Assembly: GCA_027943335.1 (NCBI GenBank) | Contig: BSBK01001583.1 | Coordinates: 501,001 to 565,000, forward strand | DNA: 64,000 bases | Reading direction: 5' to 3' | From: Chamaecyparis obtusa | Taxonomy: Eukaryota; Streptophyta; Pinopsida; Cupressales; Cupressaceae | In this document: piece after piece, positions 21,771-34,426 of the stretch | Layout: the number at the start of each line of letters is the position of its first letter | Position numbering within the stretch: position 1 is the first letter of the stretch | Translations under genes and position numbers: made by a program | Notes under the pieces: generated by a model | Databases searched by the model: none | Told to the model about the DNA's origin: nothing | Seen by the model: the letters and a program-made list of their open reading frames with translations, nothing else

Positions 21771-23996
21771 GACTCTATGATTCTAGATCAAGACTTCTAT
21801 ATGGAAGGGCTGGTTATGTGGGTGACTCAAGGAGTTGTCATCTTCCTCTGAAAAGGATATATACTGCGGAGACATAAGATGTCCAACCATAGTCTAGAAC
21901 CTATCTAAATCAAGGCCATCAGGAACATTGGATCTGAGCAAAGCTTTGTCTAGAATGGCTCTATGAGCTGGAGATATTCGAAGCAACTCAAACATGGAGA
22001 TTTTTGCATTAGTGTATTGGAGTTGTTGAATAATGCTATAAGATGTTGGCCTCGTATCTTTAGGATTGGAAGATTTAGAAGTAGCCTTCTGTTTGGAAGC
22101 GGAAGAAAGATTGAAGGGCATCTTAGGGACATTTGATGAATCTGGGATTTATCCATTCAAATGTGCCTGAGCTTGTGATCGAGTAACTACATTAGCTGAA
22201 GAATGATCTCTATTTCTTCATACAATTGTGATGACATTGCAATGTTCAGAGAGACAAGGTTCAACCATATTGATAACAACATTATTTCCAAGGTAAGCAT
22301 AATTGACCTTTTCCCCCATATTAGGTTGAGAAGATGAGACTTCTTGACCATGTTTCAGAAATGGTTCTGTGAATGCTGTATGATCATTATTGCTCTTATG
22401 ATTGTCAATGGTGATATCTCCCTTATCAATTAGATCTTGAATAGTATGTTTCAAGCGTAAGTAGTTATTAGTTTTGTGACCTTTACCCCGATGGAAATCA
22501 TAGAATTCATTCTCTCTCCACCATTTTGGTTTAGGTTCAGAATCAGATTATCAGATCTCAGGAAAAGAGATGATGTTATTGGCTAGTAGAGTTCTCATAG
22601 CTGATTCTAAAGATTCTCCAAGAGGAGTGAACAATCATTTATTATTAGCGGACCACTTTTTATACTCTGGCTTCTTTTGAGATGATTCAGGCACTTTTTG
22701 TTCTGAAGCTTTTATGGCTTGGGTACCAATAGTTAGATTGAAAGTTGGTGCCTTTGATGGAGTACAGATAGTATCAAAAACACCATCTATGACAATGCCC
22801 TTATTCTTGTTCCAATTTTTATTCTTGTCTTTAGAATTGGATCCTAATTCATACTTGTCTTTTTGAAGTGTGATTTCTCCTTTTTTCACAAGTACTTTTT
22901 CAATTTTGATCGCATTGTCTACCATCTTATCAAAAGATGTATGATCTTGCATTTGTAAAGGATAGTTGATCTCTGGGACAAGATTATTGATGAAGATTTC
23001 CAGTTTCTTAGTTTCTGGAATAGGCCTAGCATATAGAGAGAATTTCTTCCTCCATCTTTTGAGAAATGTCAAGAATGGTTCCCCTGGATATTGTTTGAGA
23101 TTACAGATATCGATCATGGTGACTGGATGTTGAATATTGTAGGAGTATTACTGATAGAAAAATTTGATCAACTCCTCAAAAGTTTTAATAGTAGAAGGCA
23201 ATCTAGAGAACCAGTGGATGGCTGCTCCCCCTAGAGATCAAGGAAAGAGACGCATCAGATAGGTTGGTTCATGCATGAACTCCATAGATTGTGTATAGAA
23301 TTATCTGACATGATCTTGGGGATTTGAGTGTCCATCATACTTATCATACTTAGGCATCTCCACTCTTTTTGGGAATGGTGGCATGTACAAGTCTTTGTTG
23401 AATGGAAAAGGACATAGGGCCTCCATGGAGAACTCCTTGGGTTCCTTTTCTTTTTCAAGGTTACTAAGCTTGACTTGCATGGCATACATCTATTTCATCA
23501 TAGCTGTGAGTGGAGTTTCTTCCTCATGTGTAATGATATCTTCAACATTAAAGTTGGGAGGAAGTTTAGCTCCTTGATGAGCCAATTGTAAGAAGTATGC
23601 CTCTCTGTCTTCTTTCAAGAAATGCTTCATCATTCATTTGAAATTATCATCATTTTGATATTGAGCAATTTCTTTAGGTGTGGGTTCCTGATCTGCACCA
23701 TGTTGAGATTGAGCTCTTTGAGAGCCAAAGTTTATTCATGCTTGAGACATGGTAGGAGTTCTCCCTGGGATAGATTGATGAGGAGTTTTTTGATTACCTC
23801 CATGAGTTGATGAAGGAGGAATGTAACCAGTTTTCAATCGCAAATTGCCAAGACCGTCATCTTCATAAAGACCAAAATTGTAGAGTTTCTCAAGAGTTGG
23901 AGCTTGGAGAGTATTCAAAGGTAAGGTACGGGATATTTCTCCAGATTTCTTATGAGAGGAAGCTCTAGTTTCCACCATTAACCTTGGGTGAATCAA
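21771..23996 (-). pseudogene. Tat gag polyprotein, broken
   Basis: The reading starts MVETRASSHKKSG near 23978. The capsid-like retrotransposon gag domain is at 23117-22635 (YPGEPFLTFLKRWRKKF, INNLVPEINYPLQM). A nucleocapsid-like block (about 22520-22440) then reads FYDFHRGKGHKTNNYLRL, with Tyr where the two outer Cys residues of the expected zinc knuckle should be. The end (22121-21894, SIIQQLQYTNAKISMFELL) matches the gag-protease spacer of Ogre-like elements. At least five frames or stops separate the parts. Confidence 0.78.
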
Positions 23997-26235
23997 AAGA
24001 ATATGATGAAGACAACTGAAGAAGGATCTGATTCAAGAAGATCAAATGATGCAACCTTGTCAAGGTTTGATTGATTGAAGCTTAGATTAGATGTAGATGA
24101 AGAATATTGTGCCCTGGATGTATGGGTAGATTCCCAAAAGATAGCGGACACGAGTTCACAACACTTAGTCATTTTGATGATTGATTGAAGATTGATAGTT
24201 ATGACAAGGTTTTGACAGAAGATGATAAAGACTCAAATTGATTAAACAGAAGGCTAAATCGGATTCAAAAGGCCACTTTAGGAAAATGATTGGATTCTCA
24301 TTATTTTCTGCTTTGTTCTTGACACAGTGATTTGTTTGACAGATTCTAGAAATAGGCTGGAAAAGTTGGGTCTCTGACAGTTCTGACAAGTTTCTGACAA
24401 CTTTTCAAAATTTCCCAAATGACTTTCTACAGGCTCGTATGACAGTGGGTATAGCATGAAACGAAAATTAACAAGCTCGTACGATAGTTGACAATAGGGA
24501 AATTGACTTTTAAAAATGACTGGCAGCAAAACTTGTAGGACAATATACCTGATACCATATGACAATCTGGGGGTTCTGAAATGATGATAGCCAAAAGTCG
24601 TATGACTTTCTGACTTTACAAAATGACTGTTGACTCTAGAAAGGTGTTTTACTTCAATTTTTGCAAATTTTGGGTTTTTAGTTTCAGATTGTTTGCAAAT
24701 TTCAATGTCCAGATTTGAGGATTGTAATAGATTTGTTCTTTTTCAGTAACCAGATAGATAAGCAAGCACACAAAATAGCAAGCAAGTGATTTCAAGCATG
24801 TTTGAAAATAATGAACAAGGGAAAAATCAACCTTGCACGTGAACAATCAAGTGACTTATTTGTGCTAATCCTTAGAAGTGCTAATTGTGTATGTTCCAAA
24901 AAGTTTTGCATTAACGCACATATTCCTAGAAAATGAAAATTTGGCCTCACTAGGGTTTTTAGTAATGGTTTGACTCTACAACTTTTATGATCCAAGATGA
25001 AAAAATCCAATCTAGGTGCACTGGGGTTTTGACACAGTCCAAGAACTTAATCTTCATGATCTGCTAGGGAGATCTGACAACCCAACAAGAAACCACACCT
25101 GTGGAGATTTCTTCCAATAGGACATTTATATAGCGGTTGTCACTACCACGACGAAAATGGCTATTACCACTTGAGGTTCTGTCAACGTGGTTGACCCAAT
25201 TAAGGGAATGTACACTATGGTTAACCCTCTCTAAAGGTGACTCACAAGATATACCACATGGAGACTAGTTCCAAATTCAAGGATCTAAGTTTTTGTTACT
25301 ACCCAAAAAGGGAGTAGAGCATAATCCTCAAGCCTTTTCACTTTTAACCCAAACAAAGCAGACAGATTAATCTGACATGCTAAGACCAATATTATCTCAC
25401 AAAGATCTATGACGTCAACCCCTTATGATCTATCAACCTCTCTGGAGAGAGAATGCATCGATCAAAAGTTGAATACGCATGGATCTAGTGTAAAGTGAGA
25501 CTCCCTCAGTATCCTCCCTACTTACAAGGGTTCCTTCATTGAGAAGAATTTCCCTGGAAAATCACTCTCTCAAGAGCCATGAATAGTTTTCATAGGGCCT
25601 ATTTACTATGTGTAACAAAGATGCTAAAAGCAAATCTATGTTCATTTTTAGAGCCCAAATGAAATGTGTGATATGGAAAAGAAAGGCACTCAAGCTAGAC
25701 ATGCAAGATGTTCATTTTAATCCAAATCAAAATGTTATCAGCTAAGAAGGTTACTTGAATTCATCACAACACACTTAGAAGATTCTTACCTATTTTTAGC
25801 AATTCTTACACTTTTTCCAATCAAAAACTAGTGAAAATCAATAAAAAATAGAGAATTTCAATTGTTAGGGTTAGCTGTTAGTCAAAATCTAAAAACCAAA
25901 TCTGACAAATTGCCTGAAAAAGTGAAACAATAATTGAACCCTGGCACTAAAACTTGTATGACAATGGGTTACCTTCCAGATGACAGTCTAGAAACTCGTA
26001 CGACAATGGGTATCAGATCACATGACAATCAAGCTTCCAGACGAAGGTGGGTTTCTGCTTGTGTGATCCTCAATCAAATAAACTATCGTACAACAGTGGG
26101 TATCCCCTGGTAGGAGTTTCTAAAAAAACTCGTATGAAAATTGTACGGACAAAGAATAAAAATCATAGCTAGGAATAGAAAAAGATAAGAAAATGATAGA
26201 AATTGATAAAATTTGAAGGGAAACCCGTTTCAGGG
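23997..26235 (-). other. non-coding leader of the Tat element with reiterated motif
   Basis: 2.2 kb between PBS and gag, no coding domain. About ten loose copies of a motif like ctcgtatgacagtgggtat occur in two clusters, 24430-24610 and 25945-26140 (clearest at about 24432, 25955, 25990, 26085 and 26131). Confidence 0.6.
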
Positions 26236-26253
26236 CCTGACGCTGGGTGCCAG
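26236..26253 (-). other. primer-binding site of the Tat element
   Basis: Just inside the 5' LTR the minus strand reads TGGCACCCAGCGTC, a plausible tRNA 3'-end complement. The tRNA species was not assigned. Confidence 0.55.
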
Positions 26254-26256
26254 AAA

Positions 26257-27435
26257 TGTGTGTGAATTTTGTACCTGATCTGTAGACACAACACTTAAGT
26301 AAAACATTAAAGGTTAACTAAAATTGAAATCGTGCAATAAATAAAAAATTAAACTAACCAGGCAATTTACTGCCTTCTAGTAGATGCGAGTATGTATTCT
26401 CAGATTATTCCAAGATCAGTGACCTTGACGACACCTAAATGAAGGATTTGAATGCAAAATCTAGATATGGAGTGAATGTTATTAATCTATTTTTTTTTTG
26501 TTTTTCTGTGCAATTATGATAATGAAAACTTGATATGAATCTATGCTAATATGATCTAACAATGATATTCTAAATGATATGGATACTATGTAAAAACAAT
26601 GAAAATCTCACAACAAGTCAAATTCTCAAGATCGATTCTTCAATCTCCAATTCGGCAGCCCGAGTGTGCAATTCATGGATGGATCTCAAATGAAGAGCTG
26701 AAGCCTTAATTTATAGAAATCTAGGGCTTTGGAGGTGCATGAAAAAAAGCCATAAATCACTCAAATAACTCAAGTTGATTTTTGAGTTATTTTTAAATAA
26801 AGGATAATTAACTCACAAAAACATGCAAAAGCAGAGTTTAACTCAAAATAGAGTTTAGATTTAATTGATAATTGATAGTTATCTGCTTTTATGATTGTGC
26901 ATGTTTTATTTATGAATTAATTTAATAATAAAGTGATTTATTTTCAACTTAACTGATTTTGAAAAATAAAACAATTGATTTATGGGTTAATCAATTATTT
27001 TTCAAACTTTTATTCAAAAACAATATTATTAAAAATTGACAACTTGCTTTAATTAATTAAATAAGAAGTTAATCAATTATTCATAGAATTTTGGATTTAT
27101 TGTCAAAATTAAATAATACAATTTAGGAATAAATAGAATTAACTTCAATTAAACGATTAAGTGGCAGAATTAAATCTAATTAATTAAATATTGAGAATAT
27201 TCAATTAATCAAACTTTAGGATAAATAGGATTTATTGCCAAATAATCATTAAATCAAAGATAATTATGATAATTAGGAATATTACTAGGAATATTCCCTG
27301 ATGCAGAATTTAGGATAATCAATTAGGATTCGATAATGTTCAGATGTGCCTTAGGTTAGGACTTCAATGTTGATTTCATTCGATGTGTCAATATAGGAGA
27401 TTAATGAACCTATAGCCCATTTTTGGGGTATTACA
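26257..27435 (-). repeat. 5' LTR of the Tat element
   Basis: Starts TGTGTGTGAATTTTG, ends GGTATTACA; pairs with 13815-15005. Target copy cactg follows. Confidence 0.9.
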
Positions 27436-27440
27436 CACTG

Positions 27441-28157
27441 GTACTTACACTTCTTGTCAACATAGGTCTATCCTTTTGTACACTAAAAAGTTGTTTCCAT
27501 TCTAGGTGATCGTTCCTTTTGTTTTAGCTATTGCTCATGTGCCTGCAAATTTCCAAGTAGAAACTCTTTGGTAAAATCAAGTGTAATCATTTCTTCAATG
27601 ATTTGTGCTTTGTGTTCATAGGCCAGTGGTAGAGATTTCACTATCTTCTATATGACTTTATTATTCATTTTCCTTCCACCACAATTCTTAATTCTTGCAA
27701 TAATCTTAGTAATCCTACTAAAGAAACTTCTTATAGTTTCATCTTCCTACATCTCAGCACTTCCAAACATACTAATATAATTCTACAATTTAGCATTCTT
27801 TAAAGTTTCATCTCCTTCAAAAAGTTTTTCCAATTTAATCCAAATCTCAATAGAAAGTCTTAGATCTTTTACCTTAGTATATTCTATATCCGGAAGAGAT
27901 GATAGACTAGCCTCTCTATAAATCATATTGTACATGTATATGTTGTTTTCTTCATTTGTACATGAATCAAGTTTGTCTTCTTCTACAATTGTCTTCTTCA
28001 TCTTTATAGCTACCCAATAGTCAATTCCCATGCATAGAAAATGTGTCTTCATTCTTTCTTTCCAATTGTCAAAATTAACTCCATCAAACTTTAGACTTTC
28101 TTTTCTAAAAAATGTAGTAGCCATGGATCTCCTTGAGTTGTTAAAATTTTCCTTCAA
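27441..28157 (-). pseudogene. copia gag N-terminal half
   Basis: The 124-codon frame 28157-27783 reads FDGVNFDNWKERMKTHFLCM, the conserved start of plant copia gag, and IWIKLEKLFEGDETLKNAK. Beyond a stop it continues, degraded, to 27441, where the Tat element interrupts it. The C-terminal half with the zinc knuckle is at 13244-13809. Confidence 0.75.
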
Positions 28158-28166
28158 GGACCTGAT

Positions 28167-28178
28167 GCTCTGATACCA
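28167..28178 (-). other. primer-binding site (initiator tRNA-Met) of the old copia
   Basis: The minus strand reads TGGTATCAGAGC, the standard complement of the plant initiator tRNA-Met 3' end, two bases from the LTR. Confidence 0.9.
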
Positions 28179-28180
28179 AT

Positions 28181-29411
28181 TGTTAGAAAGTAAACTCCAC
28201 TAACACAACTGAGAGGGCGGTGAATTAGTTGTGAGCTTAATTAACTTAAATTAAACTCTATCAAATCTTAAACTCATAATCAATAACAAAAATAACCACA
28301 AGATGATAAAAAAACATAATAACACTAGATTTGTTGACTAGGGAAACCCTTGGTTAGAGGGAAAACTCTGGAGGTAATGATGTCCATGAGATGTACTAAT
28401 ATAAAGGTTCCTTGTGAAAGGATAGACCCTATTAGAATTATTTCACAACGAAATAAGTACATATGAGTCCTTGTGAGGAGACTTTGGATCCCTACTAAAA
28501 GATCCCAACCTTGTGAGGAGATGATGAGAAACACAATGAAGACAACTTAACCCACTGTCCAAATTGCTTCAAGATTGTCTTCACTAAACAATATTCAGGA
28601 TTACACATCGAAGGGTGAACTGACTAAAAAAACAACTTTCTTTGCCTGTATATTTCCTTTAAATTCCTCAATATACCAACAACATCATATTCTTCTCTGA
28701 TAATAAATATTTCACATTCAAAGCTCACACAATATCTCATGACCGCATGATACTCTTTTACATCCAAATAAACTTCCTTTCCTTTATACCAAGTCCTAAC
28801 AATTATTGATTCAGACAAAAGGATTTCTCAATTTACAATTAATAATATAGGACATCAATAATAATTTACAATACACATTTCGTTACATCTAAACACTTCC
28901 ATAAGAATATTAATCTGTAGTCAGCTCCCAAAGAAGTAACATGCTTCACATCATCCACAAGTCTTCATAGAATGTAAAGTAGATTTTGTCATGTTTATCT
29001 AAGCATTCTGAACATGTCTTCAACAACATACTAACCTCACTGAACTATCTTCAACCTTGCTGAAACAATAAATCTCGAATAAATGTAAGTAGTTCCTGGA
29101 AACTCTTACTATGAACAGTCTTCAATAAATTTTGCATAACTCAAACATATCTTTATAAATTTTCCTTCGCTTACAACCACATCATCAAAACACATTCTTG
29201 AATTCTAATAAATCTTCTCAAATCTCAATTCATTAGTATAAAATCTCGCCAAATGAATCTATGCCTGTAACTCTGTTAACTCTATCCAGAAAGCATATAT
29301 GTTGACATCAATGACAAACCCAATCATGAATGTAACATATAAGAACTCAATCATCTCTAATCAACATCCAAATTGCCCTGCTAACAACATTCATTAACAT
29401 TCATGCTAACA
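28181..29411 (-). repeat. 5' LTR of the old copia
   Basis: Starts TGTTAG next to the PBS. The end is set at CTAACA (29411), the inverted match of the start; an alternative CTAACA ends at 29385. It contains the 'ccttgtgaggaga' phrases seen in related copia LTRs. There is no second LTR for comparison because the 3' side of the element is lost. Confidence 0.65.
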
Positions 29412-29559
29412 AATAATCTCTCAACATCATGGGAATATAAGTACCTATTCTAAGGAAGTATTGCAATTGAGCATCACACTATCGAAAAATTTGCCTACTT
29501 GATATTATATACTTTACAATATCATGAGTAGTATCCATAAATGAGTGAAGTCAATGATT

Positions 29560-30330
29560 TAAGGCCCACAACATTTTTATAAAATAGATCATGTTTCTTT
29601 TCATAGGTTTCAAATAGAAAATTCTTAACATTCTCCTAAGTGTCAACCTTCTATAATATGACCTTTCCATTGTCTGCTACCTCCCAATGAAAGTGATATT
29701 GTAGATAAACATGATTTGTACAAGAATAATACTTGGGAATCTTGACCAAAAAAAATAGTAGATTGATTTTCAAATTTAATTTGAACCATCTTGCAATTAA
29801 AAGAAACTCTTTAATATAAACTTTGTAACCATATGTTCTCTTTATAACCATGCATAGTTCCCATATAGTTTATTTTTGTAGTATACAAAGAAATAATTGG
29901 CTACCTCTTTCTCATCCTACTAATAGCATTATTAAATAGAAACCACATATTCACTAGTGGACCTCTAGCTATCCAAATCACTCACTCACTCAACCACCAT
30001 GACGTATTGTAAGTCCCATATAGTGTCCACGTCATGAGAATCATGATAACCTAATAAATAATTAGGCCCCTAAAAATATTTGAATACCATCTTTAAATGG
30101 TTCAAATTATCTCTATAATGGTTAGACATAAACTTGCCAATGATTCCCACTATATAGATAATATCCATTCTAGTAAAATCCACTACATGTATTAGGTTAC
30201 CAACAACACTATAATAAGGTAAATAATATATATATCCATTGACTCACCCTTTGACTTTAGATACATATCTAGTAAAATATTAATGCCTATAGGTATAGGT
30301 ATACTCATAGTTTATTTGCATAAAAAATTA
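29560..30330 (-). pseudogene. separate copia fragment, end of RT to RNase H
   Basis: Minus-strand reading from about 30330: VVGNLIHVVDFTRMDIIYIV, GIIGKFMSNHYRDNLNHLK, then a STSEYVVS block and, at about 29720-29690, NHVYLQYHFHWE, which is the copia RNase H end. It then fades through TxENV near 29640. The reading carries several stops and matches a different copia family from the neighbours. No LTR is attached. Confidence 0.65.
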
Positions 30331-33300
30331 TCATTAAATGACATTGAAATACTTATTTTGACTAACCTAAGGCTTTTTATGAGTTCAATCCATACAGGGT
30401 TCTATTCCAAATACACGACGAGGTCTCAAGTTTGACTTCAACCCTTGTAAGAAAGGTCTCAAGAATTATTTCAAATGTTATATTACTATTTGAAGCCTCA
30501 TCACATCAACCAAGGATCCAAAGGTCTCCTACCTCAACCCAAGAGTCTATAAGATTGAGTTATCCTATGAGAATTTGACATAAATGAGACTGGTAACTCC
30601 ATCAACATCATAAGTAAGGAACATAATATTAGTACCAGTCTTGAGAATATCACTAAACCAACCCTTTTTTAACACTCACCCATAAAAAAAGTTTTTTTAA
30701 ACCCTTTCTTAACACTTATCCACCACTAAACATCCCCTTTTCAACCATATCTTAACACTCATCCACAACTAAAAATGGCATAATTTTCCTAGAGTATGTG
30801 TGAGTCCTTAATAAATAACAAAACTTCATTAAGATGAAAGTTAGAGAAGTGATTCAAATCTATTGCCACCCCTCCAACCTCAATTAAAATGAGGAGAGGA
30901 AGTTAAATTCAACACAACATCATCATTTAAACTCTTTCCACCCCCTTAATAGATACATTGAAATTATCACCATTGGGTAGAGCTCAAATAGATTATAATG
31001 TACAGAGATGAGAAAATTATTATTGGTGGGGCTTATCCACAACTCCTCAAAAAGTGAACCACTCAATTCTACATAAACAAGGGTCCTTTCCAAGCTATCT
31101 TCACACTAGACTAGAAATTATTTTATCAATGTGGAACTCATCTTCCTAGGCTTCCTCATTTCCTCCCTTTATTTATTTTTTTCCTTCCTTAATCATTTCC
31201 CTTTATTACTATGATGTTCTAGGGCCCTTTCTACTTCTTTATTTCTCCACCTCTATATCTCATTTCTTGTTTTTTTCCTCTCTTTCTCTCCCCCCTCCCC
31301 ACTCCTAACTTCACATACCACTCCTTTCTTAACCAATCTCCCTACCCTTTCCTTTTTATAGTTCTCTTTTTTCCTTCTATTTATTTTTTAATCAAATTTT
31401 AATTTCTTTATATTTTATCTTTGTTTCATTATAATAATCTTATAATAGATTTTCTTATTATACATCTCTAGGCTCGTACTTTTTCTTTTATCGTATTACA
31501 CTATACTTTTCAAATTTCTAATTTTATTACTACTCCATTTATCTATTTTTAATCCTTTATTTTTAATATTAGGATAGCTTTTATTCTAATTATCTCTTCA
31601 TCTCTTTTTCATTTTTCACTCTTCATTCTATGTTGTTATATCCTAGGTTTTTTAATTTCTTCACATATTTTTTTCATTTTAATTGATTAGCCTTTTATGT
31701 TCATTAGACCAACCAACCTTCTTGTATTTAAGTTATGTTTAGATTAATTTATTTTATTTATTTTTCTCTTTGAGAAGTTATGCTTAACTTGGGATTTTCA
31801 ATATATTTAGTATTATTAATTTTATTTTCTTAATAGATGGTGCAAGGATCAATCTTCTCATTTTCATTAAAATGTTAAATTATTCTCTCATTCTTTCCTC
31901 TTTTGATTAGGAAAGTATAAATTAAATTTAATCTAAAATATTATATTTTTCAATAATCAATTAATCCTTTTATGCTCTTGTGCATTATTATAGGACATTT
32001 CTACCTCTACCTTCTCATAATTCATTTTCCTTATTCCCTTGTCTCTTTCCTTTCAAATTCCTTTTTCTCCATGTGCTCGTTCTCGAGGAACCTTATCTAG
32101 CTTTTGGTTTCAACACAACTCCTTGTTGCTCTTTCCTTGTAAGAGCTAATTTTGAAATATTTAATTACTTAGTTAATATCCTACTAATGAAATCATAATG
32201 TATGATAAAACAATATTGACACAACAAAATTCTCTGCACAATATTTATTAGAAATGAAGTCTACTATCTAATGGAATATGGAAATATCATATCTATTCTT
32301 AATATGCAATTTTCAATCCAACATAATAAAATTTATGAAAAGGAAAGTGTTCATGTGGTTAATATTAAAAAGTTAATTAGTATTAGCAAGAAACACATAA
32401 ACATTTGAAAAATAGTTTCTTATCTTTTAAAAGGAGGAAGAAGTGCAATATACTTAATATTATAGCATGGAGCCATAGCTTTATATTTTCCTTTATTTTT
32501 CTATGTTGTTAAAACATATTATAAAGAAGCATTCTTCTTTCGTATGGTAGCTTTTTTAATGGTCTATATTAATTATTGAAAGTAAAATTATTCATATCTA
32601 TAAGAAACTCATAAATTTCATATAGTTTTTATAAACTTATATTCATGAACATTTTTAATGCATTAAAGCACCACAAAATAATTAAATCATTACAAAATAA
32701 ACAACCTTTAAATTCTCAAGACCTACAAAGAAAAAGAATAAAGTCTTTCTAAACAAGGCACAAAATGGAAATTTAGTTGTATCTACTTGTGATTCCTTCT
32801 AATAGATAAAATAACAAAAATATTATTCACTGTAGTGAAAGTAACTTTTAAGACAATAATATTCTTATCTATAGTTACAAAGGTTATATTCAAGAGTTTT
32901 ATTAAATTTATTTTGAGCCATCCTTTAGTTTATTTTAATAATTTAAATATATGTATTAAAATTAATACTCAAATTTATATATAATAGTCTTTAGAAGTTA
33001 GAGGTAGGCGTAACTTCATGGTATAAGGAGCATGGAAAATAATAGACGATGTATATTAAGGGTGACAAATAAAAGGTTAATTTCTAATAAGAAAATGAGA
33101 GGTTGCATAAAAGTGGTAGTGGTATGAAAAGGATTAGATTATAAGAAATATATGTGGTGAAGGTAGTAGGTATCTAGAATGGAAGTGAGGTAAGTGAGAT
33201 ATTGACTTATGGAAAAGTATGATGGCACAAGAGAGATGAATAAAACAAGTTCCACATAGTGGCTAGTACTTGCCTAATCAATTGTAATTATATTGTGAAA

Positions 33301-34296
33301 TATAATTAGAATTTTAATAAATTTATTATATTTTATTAAATATAATTCTATTTAATATAAATTTATATAATTATAATTATAATAATGAAGAATTTTTGGT
33401 TTGAAATTGAATTATTACATTTTGAACTAAGTTTAATAAGTTAAAAAAAAAACTATTATAATAATATTAAATATTAATTTAATATAGTTTAATTTAAATA
33501 TTAATATTTTGTAAAGAAAAAATAAAATTATAAGCAAATAAAATCACATAATTTTTTTACATAAATAGTTGTTAATGTATAATTAATATATAATAAAAAT
33601 AAAAATTAAAAAACTTTAAAAATATGAATAAAAAGAAATATATATTATAATATCATAGATTTTTATTTAAATTATAATATATTGTAAAAATTAATAGTAT
33701 AAACTAGAATAAATTCAAATAACATAATTTTTAATTAAAAAATATATTAAAAAAAATTTAAAAAACTTCATCATAACTTAACAAAATAATTTAAAACAAA
33801 AAAATCCTAAAAAAATTCTTATATAAATTCTAAAAAACTGCTATAAAATCTATTCATGCCTAAAAAATAGGTCTATAAGACCTTAAATGTTTTAGCCAAT
33901 CATTTCATCAAAAAATATTTTTTACAATTTATAAACTTAAAAATTTACATATAGACCATAGGAAATATTTTATTTTTAACAAAATATAATTAAACTAAAT
34001 TTTAATTGGTGGAAAAAATTAGTTTTAATCACTAGCTAGTGGAAGAAATCCAAAAAGTGATGCAATAGTACTTTCTTAGCCTATTGACAAGTACTAATAA
34101 GACTAAGTTACACAAGTAGAAGAAATATTGGTTGTAGAAGCTAAGGAAATGATAATGGTATAGAAGAAGAAGTGAAAGAAGGATGTGTTAATTAACTATT
34201 GATAAAATCCATTAGAATGTCAAGAGTATAAATAGAAGTTATACTATACTTGGAGCATTCATGAATGCAATATATAAATAATAGCTAACTCTCGAC
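30331..34296. other. AT-rich region without recognisable genes
   Basis: No coding feature is supported. 31140-31760 is pyrimidine-rich on the plus strand (runs such as tttttttccttccttaatc, and 'tctctttctctcccccctcccc' near 31280). 33290-33830 is over 80 % A/T by eye, with homopolymer runs. Probably very old repeats. Confidence 0.6.
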
Positions 34297-34426
34297 AAGA
34301 ATTAACATTTTTTTTTTTTGATCGATGAAGGGCCGAAGCCGAGATTTTTATATATATAAATACAAACATAAATTAAATTAAATTAAATTAAATTAACAAA
34401 GTATCTATAAAAAGAATTAACATTTT
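34297..34426 (-). mobile_element. 5'-truncated LINE tail with 15-bp target duplication
   Basis: A run of T at 34308-34319 (poly-A on the minus strand) is followed by 'gatcgatgaagggccgaagccgag'-like sequence, whose complement resembles the 3' end of plant L1 LINEs. The body is about 100 bp. The 15-mer aagaattaacatttt occurs at 34297-34311 and again at 34412-34426, a target-site duplication of the length L1 elements make. A pentanucleotide run (aatta)n lies at its 5' end. Confidence 0.75.

Larger units (their letters stand above)
13815..27435 (-). mobile_element. Tat/Ogre-type Ty3/gypsy element with deleted integrase core
   Basis: A 13.6-kb minus-strand element with LTRs of 1191 bp (13815-15005) and 1179 bp (26257-27435). 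The LTRs are collinear and differ by a few bases per hundred by eye, and by one TG unit at the start. Flanking 5-mers cacta (13810-13814) and cactg (27436-27440) form the target duplication inside copia gag. A PPT adjoins the 3' LTR and a PBS adjoins the 5' LTR. The internal region holds a 2.2-kb leader, gag, protease with G-patch, RT, RNase H, a second (archaeal-type) RNase H, an integrase remnant and a 2.4-kb 3' region. The dual RNase H is the hallmark of the Tat lineage. Frames are broken throughout. Confidence 0.9.
9643..29411 (-). mobile_element. old Ty1/copia element, 3'-truncated, split by two later insertions
   Basis: A minus-strand copia element is read from the 5' LTR at 28181-29411, through the tRNA-iMet-type PBS (28167-28178), gag, protease, integrase, reverse transcriptase and RNase H, to a break at about 9643 inside RNase H. 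The 3' LTR is missing. It is interrupted by a Tat gypsy element in gag (13815-27435, target cacta/cactg) and by a solo LTR in integrase (11374-12318, target ctttt/ctttc). The order of domains, with integrase before reverse transcriptase, defines copia. All reading frames are broken. Confidence 0.85.

Noticed and set aside
31140..31760. Pyrimidine-rich tract as a regulatory or triplex-forming element
   Set aside because: Irregular mixture of C and T with many interruptions; no mirror symmetry seen.
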